The notes: a model not told the origin generated them from the sequence alone. A stretch of 64,000 nucleotides of DNA from Phaseolus vulgaris (GCF_000499845.2 NC_023758.2:13858427-13922426); one strand, 5' to 3'. Numbered from the stretch's first letter, positions 48,772 to 61,563 are shown. A program made the numbers and translations.

Positions 48772-51700
48772 ATCAAATAATTTTTAGTGCACATATTTAA
48801 TGGTTTCTATTTTTTTAATATTTTATTTTATTTTATTTTTTTCAAATGAGAATGTTTGACTCTAAATTTCAAGTGGCTCAATAGTGTAAACTCTTATTTT
48901 GGGTAACATGTGAAACTTATCCTTTTTATTTTATTTGACCCCTTAGTTTGTTTTATTTGAAGAACCTTTCTTTCTCTAAAAGGAAATTCCATTATCTAAA
49001 GTGTTTACCTCATTTGATATTCAGAAAGTTTACTTAGATTTCCATAGTTTTCTCTCTCTTATCACAACCTTCATTACACATTTTTATTTTTTGTTGTAGT
49101 GATTTCGTTCATCAGGAAATAAAATCCTCAATTTCATCAAATCAACACATTTAATTATTTTACGTTTTTTTATAATTATTTAATATTTATTCAATTGTTA
49201 GTTTGTACTTTAATTTAAATCTAATGTCTTTCTTGATATTTAACATTGAAAAAAGAAAAATATATATCATTTATTAAATTTTTGATAATACCACGTTTAA
49301 TTCACTGTGATTTTTTTGGTAAAAGAATATTTAGTTACTATTTGAAACAATAAAGATAGAGATACGAGAATCGTATATACCTATCACCTGATGGGAATAA
49401 GAATGAGAGACAAAAAATTTATATATATTAAATATAACGACAGAAATATAAATATTTACTTTGAAATCTATAATCGCCTTATTGTCATCTTGATGGCAAA
49501 GGGTAATTATCTCCTTTAAAAAAAGTTTTTTATCTGTCTTATAAAAAAATACTTCATCATTCTCTCGTAACTAGTTTGATATTGGTAAAAAATAATTTTT
49601 TAAAATATAAACTTAGCCAAAAAATTATTTTAAAGTATAATTTAAATAAAAATTTCATAATAAAATATTAATGAAAATTAATTTGAATAAGTTGAACCAT
49701 AAATTATATGTTTTAAAAAGTAATTTTTAAAAAAGTAATTTCAATTTCATAAGTCTAAATAAAAAATACATACATATAAATTAAATTCTAAATATTTTTT
49801 TCAATAATTAATATCTACATGTTATATCATTCTATCATCTGCCTCATAAATAAGTAAATAATTACTCGTTACCCGTAATTATCTATTAAAGATATATATT
49901 TAGTATCATAAAAATCTTCACTTGTGAAAATAGAATTTTTTTCCAATAACTACAAGTATGTCTTTAACACACTAATTTAGATTATTAGTGACACGTCATT
50001 CACTTGAGTCTTAAATTTTCATACCACTCTTACGTGACAAAATATTTCTTTTCTCACGATGTTAAAATTTTAAATCTCTAAAAAATTATTACATTCAAAT
50101 TCAAGTCCTAAAAATAATATCACTAAGATCAATTATCGTATTTAAGATATTGTCCATTTTGAAAGTAAGTTCTTCGTCACGGTTTTGTCCTTAAAAGGTA
50201 TCTCGGTGAGTTGGGGGATGAAGGAGTATATAAACTGTCATTTGTCTCAATTTCTAAGCGATGTGAAACTATATTGGCAGTATCGGAACATCGCTCCAGA
50301 GTTAAGGTCAATGGTAGTTTATATACTCATTTTTCCTCAACCCACCAAGACGTCTTTTAATGACAAAACTGTGATGGAGTACCGACCTCCAAAACGGACA
50401 ATACCTCGAATGTGGTAATTGATCCTAATGTTGCTATCTCTCCAACTTAATGTTGTAACGAGTTATAAAAAGGTCATTCATTTATCAAAATTTGTATTTT
50501 TAGTACTTCAAAAATATTTAACCAATTTACTCTCTTAAATAAATTTTTTTTGTTTTTAGTATCTTGAATAATTTAAATGGCTAAACTTAATAATTAATTC
50601 ATTACCATTTTCACGTAATTTGTATTATTATTTTACTCTAATAATCCAATGAAGAATGCAAATAATACACACAAATTATGAGAAAACTATGTGGAATAAA
50701 AATACTGTTTTACAATTATATAATAATGTAGAAAAATAATTAACCAATTAACTATTAAACTTAATTTCCTATGTTAGGCATAGAGAGTAAGAACACAGAA
50801 TTTTTTTATGGATTAAGATTAATCAAACTTATTTAGGACTAAAATTGCAAATTGTAAAATAATTCAAAAAAATGTTTAGTCATGTGATTGTGACATAGGA
50901 GTAGTAATACAACAAGTCACAGTATGATAAATCATCAATTAACAATCCAAATTATTAACTTCAAAAAAATCTGTAGAAAATAAGATTGGTCAAATATTTT
51001 TTTAAAATAAAAATAGATAAAAATGAAGGATCAAAATATAATTAATATTTTTTAATAAAACAAGTAAAATAGTATATTTTCTACAAAAGGTTACGTTTAT
51101 TGTAAGACTTTATTTGTTAATATAAATAGGTTTAAAATAATTTATTCACTTAAATTGGTAATTTATGTCTGAGGAAGCAATAATGAATATATCAAGATAG
51201 TTCCATTAAAATTTTGATGAAGATAAGTTCCTTTTTTTTTTACATTTGATTTTATTTTTCTTTAAGACTGGGAAGTTGTTCATTATATTTGTAGTTATCA
51301 ACTATGAAAGGGGAGTCCAGTGGTGATTTAAACAAGTGTTGATCACTTGGATTGAAGTTTTGGAAATTCTCATAACTTGGTTGGAAGCTTTTGGGTATTA
51401 GAGACACTTTTCTTACACGATAAACTACCTCTAGGCACTATGAACTAATAACATATATGTATTCAATTAATGTGATTTACATGGTTTGGAATATGATGAT
51501 GTTACATATTAAAGTGAAGTTTCCCTTTGTAATAGAATTAAATAAAGGTACGGTTTAATTGGAATATATCTTGAATTAATTTAGTTTGAAGTAGTCGATT
51601 TGAGTTTAAGGTAACTTATTGGAAAGATTGATTTCAAAATGGTTGTATTTTGATTAGTAAAGCATGTGAGGAGAGTTATAATTGATTAGATGAGTTATTC

Positions 51701-51974
51701 CATTTTTTAGTATTAATTAGTACTAATTTTTTTTTTATATCTCGCTTGAATATCAAGTTATTACTTGAGTGACACTTAAGCACTAAATAATAATTGCATT
51801 CATCAAACATGATCGTTAAGTGTTACTGTGATTATTCAATAAAAAATGTTAGTTGTTTAAGTTAAGGTTTGATGTTTGAAAGAGAGGTTTGAGACAATTT
51901 CTCTCTTATTTATGATGTATTTGGATTAGGGAGGAGATTTGTGATGATTGGAGGGAGTGAATTTGAAGTGATTT
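48772..51974. other. AT-rich intergenic sequence
   Basis: A 3.2-kb stretch with no recognised gene or element. A 77-residue frame at 50185-50418 has no identifiable features. Confidence 0.5.
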
Positions 51975-51989
51975 CACTACAAGAAAAAA

Positions 51990-52470
51990 AGATTTTAATG
52001 GAGGTTATTTAGCGGAGGTTAATATAACCCTAGGAACTGATTTAATTAATGAAGGTTTTTTTCTAAAACCTCAAGAAAATAATGAAGGTTTTCTAACCTT
52101 AGGTAAATTCCAAAGGTTTATTCTAAAACCTCAGCAAAATAATGGAGGTTTTTTTAACCTTCGTTAATTTTCAAAGGTTTATTCTAAAACCTTAGCAAAA
52201 TAGCAGAGGTTTTTTTAACCTTCATTAATTTTCAAAGGTTTATTTTAAAACCTCCGTAAAATAACGGAGATTTTTTTAACATTCGTTAATTTCCAAAGGT
52301 TTATTTTAAAATTTTCACAAAATAACGGAGGATTTTTTAACTTTAGTTAATTTCCAAAGGTTTATTTTAAAACCTTTGCCAAATAGCGGAGATTTTTTTA
52401 ACCTTCGTTAAATTCAAATGATTTATTCTAAAATCTCATCAAAATAATGAAGATTTTTTTAATTTTCATT
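51990..52470. repeat. Left subterminal repeat array of the Pack-CACTA
   Basis: About eight units of roughly 60 bp alternating AAAGGTTTATTCTAAAACCT and GGAGGTTTTTTTAACCTT; each word has partial dyad symmetry (AGGTTT/AAACCT). Confidence 0.9.
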
Positions 52471-53449
52471 AAGTTTAAAATATTTATTGTAAAAATCAAT
52501 AAAATATTTTAGATTTTCTCAAATCTCAATAAATAAATATAATTATTTTTTTTATAAACAAATAATTAAAAATATAATTTTAATATATTTGATAACTAAA
52601 TTCTTTAAAGTTTTTGTAATTATAGCATAATTTTCATTTAATAACTTTATATTATATTAAAATAATTTTATTTATCAATGCTTAATATAACTTTCAGAAT
52701 AAATTTAATCAAGGGAAGTTTTTAAATATCAAAGGTTTATTTAATGAGGTTTATTTGAAAACCTCTGGAAAATTGTAGAGGTTTATTTGAAAACCTCCTA
52801 TAAATGGCAGAGGTTTATTTGAAAACCTTGGTAAACTATTATAATTTTATTTCAAATTCTTTTTGTTTTTATCTTTTCCTTTCCTCTTCACTTCCGGTAG
52901 ACCCTAAACCCGCCTTTCATTTCCATTTTCACTTTTCTTCACTCTCATTTTCGTCCAACTCTCACCTCACTCCCATTGCACATCACTGGACCTTTGATTC
53001 TACTGCTCCACAATGAAATGTGCTTCTGCTATTCCAGCACGGAACATGGTTCTGCTACTCCACCATGGAACTTGCTTCAACCTTCGCTCCACCTCAGAAC
53101 CGCTTGTCTACAAAAAAGTGCAGGTATGTTCCGTGATTGGTGATGTGGTGTTTGTTATTTATTGATCTTGGAACCCTAATTTTTCGAATTAGTTTATTTT
53201 CGTCGTTAGTGCGTCGTTCTCGTCATTCTTTGTGGCTATGGTTTATGATTGAGGTTGTGGTCCGTGCTTCGTGCTTCGTCTTATACCAAACTTTGGGTTA
53301 GAGGGGAAGGAACAGAGGAACAAAATGATTGGTCCCTTGTTTAGTATCAATTAAGGGTAGAGAGGAAGAGAATTAAGCTGCTGAGTGCTTATGCTTTTTC
53401 ATATTCAATCAGACTTACTGTTTATGCTTGGGATACTTTTGTGTCAATG

Positions 53450-53508
53450 TAGGGGGTTCTCCGATCTCAGTTACAAACAGCAAATGAAGATACTGAAACA
53501 AAGAATAG
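53450..53508 (+). other. Exon-like block in the Pack-CACTA
   Basis: Bounded by TGTCAATGTAG on the left and AG/GTATGTCAG on the right, it can be read as GVLRSQLQTANEDTETKNR. An upstream block (about 52870-53123) ends AAAAAAGTGCAG/GTATGTTCC, like a first exon and donor. The source gene is not recognised. Confidence 0.4.
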
Positions 53509-54349
53509 GTATGTCAGTCCTCTTTGTTTTCTATTTATTATTTATTATTGTTGTTATTATTCTTATTCTGTTATCGAGACATACAAAGCATTAGTCAACT
53601 TTTTTTTTTTCTAAAATCAATATTATCTGCATTTCAAGTTTCTAACTTCCAAATTCCACCTAAACATTGTCTATTAGTAGTTGAACTAAGAGCAGAACTT
53701 ACTTACTATTCTATGGAGGTGATTTGTACTGTTCTCTAATTAGAATTAGAGTTTCACCTTGGTAATATGTATAATTATTTAATGTAAAGCTTTCTCCACA
53801 TATTAACGAGGTGAAACTCCTATTCTAATTGAAGAACAACAGTTATTGAACCGTATGTAAGTCTTACCTTAAACCAGAGCAATTTGTTATAAGTACACTA
53901 TCCATCTTTAGCATCCCTTTTAAGTTGAGTAATATTTTTGCTCTGCATTTCCTTTAAAGATCTTTTGGTCTTCTTTCTTCCAAACATGATAATTAAAGGC
54001 GATCCTAGTTCAAATCCATGTTTTCATCAAGAAATCCAGTTTTATTCTTATGATCAATTTGCTATTTCTTGGAAGAAAGTGAAAGTTGGAGCTGCTTGTT
54101 TCAAAATGAGTAAGGTGCTTATTGAAAAAATTATAACAATTCTCTGAATATGCTAAGCAACACACCAGAAGTTGTTTGGATATATAGCATTGTTTCTGCT
54201 AGTTTTATCATTCTAATTTGGTAATTTTAGCTTTATGTTTTATTATTTTAATTATTTTGTTCAGCTTTTAAAGCTTGTAAAACAAACTCTTTTGATAAAA
54301 TTCAGAGCATGGTTTGTGAAGCAAAATCATGTAATTGTGATTTGCTGCA

Positions 54350-54407
54350 GCTATTCTCCAAAATATTTAACCAGTCTCAAAAGCAGAGTGTTGCAACAAA
54401 GTTCAAG
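54350..54407 (+). other. Second exon-like block in the Pack-CACTA
   Basis: After GATTTGCTGCAG the sequence reads LFSKIFNQSQKQSVATKFK up to a GTAATTTTG donor. It resembles an exon with intact splice borders; the source gene is not recognised. Confidence 0.4.
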
Positions 54408-54823
54408 GTAATTTTGTAGCATTTCTTGTGCTTAATAAAGATTCAAAAGAAATGACTAAGACTTGTTAAAGTAGATTTACACATGGTAATATAAACCTAC
54501 TCTCCTGAAAATCAAATTATTGAATAACAAAGTACAGAAAGTATAAAGAGAAATAGTTAAGGGCAAAAATCTAAATAGTTTCATTCTTTTAGGTTCAATT
54601 GTTCAAGTTGATGCATTAGTTGGATAGCACCATGCCTCACTTTATTTGCTGCATAGCACCAAATATTCGCTGCATGAAACAACCGGCAATGTTCTTTCTC
54701 TCGTTTTCATCTTGCACTAGCTTCTCTTTAGGTTGTTATAATCTTCTTGGGTTGTTATTAATTTTTGGAGTTTTGTGGAAATGGGAAAGGGTTAAGTGTG
54801 TGAAGAAAGTTAAGAAATTTAAA

Positions 54824-54925
54824 ATGGGTCACCACTCTTGCTGAACCAACAGAAGGTTAAAGGAAGATGAGAAGCTCATTAGATACATTACCACTCACGA
54901 CTATGGTTGCTGGATTGAAGTTCCA
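54824..54925 (+). pseudogene. Captured fragment of an R2R3-MYB (MYB103-type) first exon
   Basis: From the ATG at 54824 the translation is MGHHSC, a stop (TGA at 54842), TNRRL, and then KEDEKLIRYITTHDYGCW followed by IEVP. In MYB103-type R2R3-MYB factors (regulators of secondary wall and anther development) the protein starts MGHHSCC, then a short basic linker, and the first repeat has PEEDEKLIRYITTHGYGCWSEVP. The fragment thus has the start codon context and most of the R2 repeat, lacks a few residues before EDEKL including the first repeat Trp, has one Cys codon changed to stop, and diverges right after EVP, near where exon 1 of such genes normally ends. Upstream 54620-54823 may be its leader. 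It cannot encode a functional DNA-binding domain. It might still be transcribed, which could affect the parental gene through small RNAs (inference). Confidence 0.8.
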
Positions 54926-56799
54926 TTTGGGTCATTCTTCTACCAAACTTGGTTCTTCACAATCCGGTAATTGGATTTAAACCCTGTCTTTTTGTAATTC
55001 TGAATGCTTGTACTTATCAACTAGTGTATTGTCATTTCTTTCTGCTTTGCAAGATACTGTAGCAGTACACTGTTTTGTAATAGATATGAAATGGAGCACT
55101 ACAGTTATATGACTGTGATGTGATTCTATGTTGCATTATCTGCTCACTCAGCATTGGCTATTGGATAAAAGTTATATCTAACCATATAATACAAGATTTT
55201 CTTCTAAAATTGGAAACTGTCTTACATGGCTTAATCAACATCAAAAAGTTCTTGTCAACTTCCTTAGCATGTTACTTGATATACCATATTGATAAGTAGT
55301 TAGTCTGCTTTGGATAATAGGTCAAATATTTGTCCAGCATAGTTCTACAGATTCAACACATGGCACAACCTCTTTCATCCTCTTTTAAGAGCCATGTTTC
55401 TTACAGTTTTAGTTTTCTAAATTATTTAATCACCTTGCACAACAAAACCATGACACTTGTAGTATGAAGACCAATTTTGAAAAACACTGATGAGATTCTT
55501 AATGTCCAGCCAGTGGAAACTGCTACTATTCAAAGCAGTACCATGCTTTGCTCTTGCATTTTCTGTCCAATTATGTCTTTCTTCTTTCTATTAAATAGGC
55601 ATAACATGGTTATAGCTACCAACGCTATAAATTTTTTAAATTGATTAGTATGAGGATATTTGAAGAAACCATGGTATTAATGGTTCAAATTAATTGGAAC
55701 ATGATTAATCATACATAGTATGTTGCTAATTTTTTATATAACGAGGAAAGTAAGCAATTAGAAATTATGTAACTTATGTAACTTGCTAATTGATTTGAGA
55801 CCTGTAGCACTAGTTATGTAACTTATTATAAAAGCAAACCAAAAGATTAATTTCTGGTTTAGATAATTACATTTTTTTTAAAGTTTTTATACATAAAAAC
55901 ATCATTATAGATTTTACTTATAACTTTTTTAGTCTTTACATACATTATTTAATTTCTTTTTAGGGTGTATAACTATAATAAAAATATGTAAATATTAAAA
56001 TCATATGTATTTAAATATTAGCACAAAAAAGAAAAAAAAACGTTTTGAAGCTATGAAGATTTGAAAGGAAGTGTATCTTAGCTCATCCTTACATTAGGTA
56101 TTTGGAACTCTACACTAGTTATATATAAGTACATGTAGTTACCGTATTAGATGACATTTTCCTTTGGCAATTGCTAATGTATCTTTCAAATGCTGAAACA
56201 TATTTTTATTTTTTATTATTTAATTGATAATTAGTACGTTTTTCAGTAAAGGAAAGATTTGTTTTTACTATAATCCACATAATGATTGTATTTATAATAT
56301 TATAATAATTTAGAGTATTATAAAAAAAAATTAAATAGCTTGTTTTATTTTTCAAATTTACATTTCTAATTGTGATACATGTTTATATTGTAGGTTTTTG
56401 ATCAAAGAAGTGTGCCCACAAATTTTGGACATCAAGAGGAGCATACGTGATTGATGAAGAATTTAGTACATTATGGAAATGTTTTTTGACTTATTTTATG
56501 CTTTGTGAGCAATATGTTATGTTTTCATTTGTAGTACCTATTTGTCTTATATTGCTTCCTTGTAATTTTTTAACTCATATTTTGTGTTTAATTTGAATTT
56601 CAATGTGTTTACTTGATATATTTTGGTATACTTTTATAAATATTTTGATATATCTTGTCAATTGATGAATGTTATGTCCATTTATTTGTTTTATTTATTG
56701 AAAAATTACTTTAACAAACATAGATAAATAAATACAATAGGTGTAAATAATTGTGGTTTAAAAAACACATGAATGTCTAATTGATAAATGAATAAAATA

Positions 56800-57060
56800 A
56801 ATAAAGTTTACGGAGGTTTTGAAACCTATGGTATTTTACGGAGGTTTTGAAACCTATGATATTTTACGAAGGTTTTGAAACCCATGATATTTTACGGAGG
56901 TTCTAAAACTTATGGTATTTTATGGAGGTTTTGAAACCCGTGGTATTTTATGGAGGTTTTGAAACCTGTGGTATTTTACGAAGGTTTTGAAACCTATGGT
57001 ATTTTACGGAAGTTCTTAAACTCTTGTTATTTAACAGGGGTTCTGAAAGGCTTTTCCTGA
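56800..57060. repeat. Right subterminal repeat array of the Pack-CACTA
   Basis: About seven units of 37-38 bp: TATTTTACGGAGGTTTTGAA followed by ACCTATGG, with small changes. The core GGTTTTGAAACC has imperfect dyad symmetry. Confidence 0.9.
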
Positions 57061-57474
57061 GGTTTAAAAAAACCTCGGGGAACACGTTCCCCAGGGATGA
57101 TTTAGCGAGGGAAATTGCAACCCTGGGTAAATGACTTAATGGAGGTTTTAACCCTAGGTAATGTAAAAATAAACCCCCGTTAAAACCATTTTTTCTTGTA
57201 GTGTTTGAGAGGAAAATTTGAAAAAAAATGAGGTTGTTTGAATTAAGGAGTGAATTTGTAGAACTTTATTAAGTTTGTGAGTGATTTGATGTGATGATTG
57301 TGAAAGAACTTTTAATTGTTTTAAAAGGTTTAAAATGTAAGTTTACAAATTTATCCTTATCTTTAAAAATATGAGATATTTTTGTGTAGATTTGAGTTAA
57401 TTAAAATTTTGTAAATTATTTCTGGTACCCTTATATTAAAAAATTATTTTTAAAAAATTATATAATTATTAATG

Positions 57475-58212
57475 TGATGGAAGAGGCCCCAGCACCAATC
57501 CTTTGAGAGGCCACTAAAATGCTACATTGAGGCAATCACTAGAGTCATGGTCAAAGAGGGGTCAAGAAGACACATTTTTACATGTCATAGACTCTAGTGT
57601 GTGATAGTTCTTCTTACTTTTCTAGTCAAAGTAACATAGTTTAAGTCATTTTGTAAATGTGATGAAACATGCAAAGTGGTACTTAAAAGGCTAAACCTAA
57701 GTTTAATTAGAAATATCCATTTCTAAGTAAACTTAGGACCGGCCCATTTAACTAGACCTAATGGGCGTAAGTTCTAGACCAACCACACAAGGAAGGATTC
57801 TAGATTCTACCTCCATTTAGGCGTCACTTCTCCCATGTGCTCATGTCTCCCATGTGCTTCCATGTGCTCACACTTGCATGTAATTTGGCTAACATTTCAT
57901 TTGTATTTGGCTCTTCAAATTCCAGCCATCCAATCCTATATAAGGAGGTGCTTGGCTTTCATTTTGTAAGATTATTTTGAGTATAGATATACTGCCAAAT
58001 TTGTGCCATACATACTCCTTGCCTAAATCTCTCTAGATTTAGGGCCTTAATATTCAACTCTTCACCAACCAAAAGGAGCTGGCCGAACCTCTCCTATTTC
58101 CCTACCTATCATGCACCTACAAGGCTACCACACCTCCTAGGAGAGCCTTGATCCACCTACAACTCATTAAGCTTCCGCAAACCACCCAAAAACCGCAAAA
58201 GAGAATAGCTCA
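57475..58212 (+). repeat. 5' LTR of the Ty3 element (738 bp)
   Basis: Starts TGATGGAAGAGG and ends AATAGCTCA. A TATA box (TATATAAG, 57937-57944) lies in the U3 part and would drive element transcription. Confidence 0.92.
57937..57944 (+). promoter_or_regulatory. TATA box in the 5' LTR
   Basis: TATATAAG preceded by CCAATCC; the same site is kept in the 3' LTR at 63547-63554. Confidence 0.6.
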
Positions 58213-60079
58213 ATGCCATCATTTGGTATCAGAGTTATGGTCTTCAAGAGATAAGTATCTCTTTTCATTCTTCTGCTTGAGTTCTTCTTATCTTCATGTT
58301 GTACATCTTTTGTTCAAGTTGTCTTGTTGTTTTACGTTTTTAATTTGATTTGGATGCTATTCTAAGCATTTCAATCGGTAGAATTGTTCAATTTGTGCTT
58401 GAGCATCTTATTTGCAATTTTGTGTAGGATTCCATGGTGAATTGTGTTGTTGTTTTTATTTTAGGATATTTGAGTCTTGCTTGAATTTCTATTTGGTTCA
58501 TATGATGTGTTTGAGTCATTTTATTTTCTGGATCTATAAGTTTTGTCTAGTCATGTAATTCCAAAATTGTCAACAAATCTTAGTAGTACTTTTCTTGATT
58601 CATTTGTTTCTTGTTTTGATTTGAGTGCTTAATCTGAATTCTGTTTTGATTTGATCCTTTGGTGCATTTTTCCTTTTAGTTTGAATTCATATTTGTGTGC
58701 TAGATCCATACAAATTCCTATAACATTCATTCCATTGTGTTTTTGAAGTATCTCATTCTGTTTTTAATTCCAAATTTAGAATCCTCTGTTTTTAACCAAT
58801 TCTGTTCTGACTGTTTTGTTTTATGAAAATTAAATACGTCAAAAGAAAATTATGAGATTCTGGATTTCAGTGTTTTGGAGTGTTAGCAAAAGAAGACAAA
58901 AAGAATCAGTTGAAAAAACAAAATAGAAAAAAAAAAGATAAATCACACAAAAAAATGTGCATTCTAGCGCTAGAACTAGCGATAATTGGGAACTATCACA
59001 ATTAATTGGTGCATGTGCTTGGAGTGAAACCAACGCCAAAAGTTTGTTAAGACACTGAATTGTTTGTGTTTAAATTTTCAGAAGCAGATACAAAATAGCC
59101 AGCTTAGCATAAATCTTTAAAGTCACGCTTTCTGGATCACAATATTTTCAGTAGTGCTGTTTTGGTTTTTCAAATCAATTCTAGTGCCAATCTTTAGGTT
59201 CCTTTTGTGTGCCATCCTTTATTGAGTGCCTATTTTATTTGCTTGTCCAATTTCATTATGAACTCTTTCTAGTTGTGTCACATTATTAAATCCAATTGCA
59301 GTGGTGTTGTTTTTAAATTTTAATTGTTTCTTGCTTTCTTTTCTTGACCTCTAAATTTGTTGGTGGATAAATATCAATTGGTGCTTGTTGAGTGGGAATT
59401 GACTTGAGGAGAGTCTAGCTCTACTTGGTAGATACGGTTTTGGAGAATTTAATTGCTTAAATCATAAGAGGATCAAGGCAAGGGGCAGCAACAAACACAA
59501 ATACCAAAATACACCATACACTTTGAAGGACACAACAAAGAAGAGTAACAACAAGTCAAAGAAGTGCCTTGCTGAAATTTAATTTGTGCAGTTTAATTTC
59601 TTTGCATTTCTTGAATTGTAATTACATTTTACTCTTGTTAATTAGTGGATTAATCACAAATTAGATGGTGAGTGTGTCTTCTAAGGCTCAAAGTGTCTAA
59701 GAAACCTCACCTAGGAACGACTAGCTTAAGCTCTAGTTTAGCCTTTGTTAATTATTTTTCCTTACGTCAATATTTGCTTAATTTTGCTTTAATTTGCTTA
59801 TACTTATCTTTGTTTAATGCTTTGATAAATTGCTTTAGTTGTTAGATAGCTTTGCATTGTTTTCTTGCATAAAATTTGATTTCTCCATCCTCATTGTGTT
59901 CTAAGTGATTTACCTAAAGAAAGGATTGTGTGAAGATTTTGAGGGATAGTTTTTGGCTAAGGCAAGACTTGGTATTTAAGTAGTCCTTTGTGACTCACCT
60001 CTCTTACCTGGAAAACTACCTTCATTAACTTTCCTCTTCTTTCTTAAAGTAAAGCATTTCTACACACAAAGTTTTAGTC
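58213..60079 (+). other. Primer-binding site and leader of the Ty3 element
   Basis: TTGGTATCAGAG (about 58223-58234) follows the LTR after an 11-base spacer and fits a methionine tRNA primer site. The remaining 1.8 kb is a T-rich, non-coding leader to the Gag start; short frames in it are not recognised. Confidence 0.75.
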
Positions 60080-60919
60080 ATGTCTTCTCACTCCTCTAAA
60101 TCTATTGAAAGTGATGTGAAGTCCTTAAAATCTCTTTTGAAACAACTTGCAAAGGACGTTCAATTAATTTCATATAGACAATTGGAGAATGAGTCCAAAA
60201 TCAATGAATTGACTAAAGCAAAGGATGAGAATTCTCAAAAATCAAAAAAATCACATACTCATGAATCTCACTCCAAAGATCATGATTCTCTAGGGGAGGA
60301 AAGTCTTAGAATCAATTATTACTATCAACCACCCCCTAGGAGAAGTAGAAGAAGAGAGCAAGAAAGCCCAAGGGAAGATAGGGTAGATCTACCTCATTTC
60401 TATGGTAAAGAAGATGTAGAAGTATACCTAGATTGGGAGATGAAGGTAGAGCAACTTTTTGCTTGCCATAGGGTGAGTGAAGAAAGGAAAGTACCCTTAG
60501 CCACCCTTAGCTTTCAAGGAAATGCCATGTATTGGTGGACCTCTCTAGAGAGAGATAGACGTCTTCATAGGGAGCCTTCCATAGAATATTGGAATGACCT
60601 TAGGGGAGCCCTAAGACGTCGCCACATACCTTCCTACTACAATAGGGAGTTAATGGACAAGCTCCAAAGACTCCAACAAAGAAATATGAGTGTGGAAGAG
60701 TATAGGCAAAAAATGGAGCTTTACATGATGAGAGCCTCTATTAGAGAGGAAGAGGTCACCACCATAGCAAGGTTCCTAAGTGGGCTCAATCTTGAGATAA
60801 GGGATAGGGTTGAACTTCTCCCCTATCAAGACTTGAATGATTTGGTTCAACTTTGCATTAAAGTTGAACAACCAAAATTTAAGAAAAGCTTCAAGTCAAA
60901 GAGTAGGTTCATATCCTAA
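60080..60919 (+). CDS. Ty3 Gag protein (capsid part), 279 aa
   Basis: A clean frame with an N-terminal coiled-coil-like, Lys/Ser-rich part (residues 1-90), then the retrotransposon Gag capsid core: DLPHFYGKEDVEVYLDWEMK, VEQLFACHRVSEERKVPLAT, FQGNAMYWWTSLER, LRGALRRRHIPSYYNRELMD and LQRLQQRNMSVEEYRQKMEL. It ends early at FISstop because of a frameshift. In another frame just downstream (about 61040-61085) the nucleic-acid-binding zinc knuckle CFKCFGRGHVQAQC is still readable. Gag forms the particle that packages element RNA; this copy may supply capsid without the knuckle. Confidence 0.88.
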   Translation: MSSHSSKSIESDVKSLKSLLKQLAKDVQLISYRQLENESKINELTKAKDENSQKSKKSHTHESHSKDHDSLGEESLRINYYYQPPPRRSRRREQESPREDRVDLPHFYGKEDVEVYLDWEMKVEQLFACHRVSEERKVPLATLSFQGNAMYWWTSLERDRRLHREPSIEYWNDLRGALRRRHIPSYYNRELMDKLQRLQQRNMSVEEYRQKMELYMMRASIREEEVTTIARFLSGLNLEIRDRVELLPYQDLNDLVQLCIKVEQPKFKKSFKSKSRFIS

Positions 60920-61404
60920 CTCTTATCCCAGGAAAGATTATAAAAGGGAGGGTAGTTCATCTAAAGAGGAACCAAAAGAAACTACCAAACCTTTAGTAAA
61001 GGATCCTTCACTCCACCCATCCGAGCTAGGGACACCAAATGCTTTAAATGCTTTGGAAGAGGACATGTGCAAGCACAATGTCCAAACCAAGATCTTTGTT
61101 CTTAAAAGGTAAAAATGAATATATTAGTGGTGAGGATGAGCCTAGTGAAAAAGAAGAGGAAGGGGGAGATGGTGAGACGGTAAATCCTTTAGAGGAGGAC
61201 TTATTGATGATTCAAAGAACCCTCAACAATCAACCTAGTGCATCCATAGAAACACAACGAGAGAACATCTTTTATACAAGATGCAATGTTTTAGAAAATA
61301 TATGCTCTCTCATTGTGGATAGTGGATCATGCTGCAATTGTTGTAGCACTAGGATGGTTGAGAAACTAAATCTACAAGTAGTTCATCATCTCAAACCTTA
61401 CTAG
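60920..61404 (+). pseudogene. Zinc knuckle and protease part of the Ty3 polyprotein
   Basis: Zinc knuckle CFKCFGRGHVQAQC at about 61044-61085, then an acidic linker, then the frame to 61404 with the retropepsin active site LIVDSGSCCN (catalytic Asp codon about 61318). It stops soon after at LKPYstop (TAG at 61402). Confidence 0.75.
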
Positions 61405-61563
61405 TTACAATGGATCAATGAGAATGGGGAACTAAGTGTAGATAAACAAGTGGAAATCAAGTTTTCTATAGGTAACTAGAAAGACAAAGTTTTATGTGAT
61501 GTAGTACCTATGGAAGCTTGTCATATCTTATTAGGTAGACCATGACAATTTGATAAGAAAACC

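Larger units (their letters stand above)
51975..57203 (+). mobile_element. Pack-CACTA element, 5229 bp, carrying a MYB gene fragment
   Basis: The left end CACTACAAGAAAAAAAGATT and the reverse complement of the right end, CACTACAAGAAAAAATGGTT, agree over about 15 bases and again beyond. The flanking trinucleotides are TTT (51972-51974) and TTT (57204-57206). Both sub-ends are packed with repeats of the GGTTT...AAACC type. No transposase gene is recognised. The interior (52850-56700) is less AT-rich and holds a series of exon-like blocks with GT/AG borders plus a fragment of an R2R3-MYB gene, the hallmark of a gene-capturing, non-autonomous CACTA element. Confidence 0.88.

Noticed and set aside
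54620..54844. 74-residue frame ending in MGHHSC as a new gene
   Set aside because: Its end is the captured MYB start codon region, and the upstream part is probably leader sequence read by chance.
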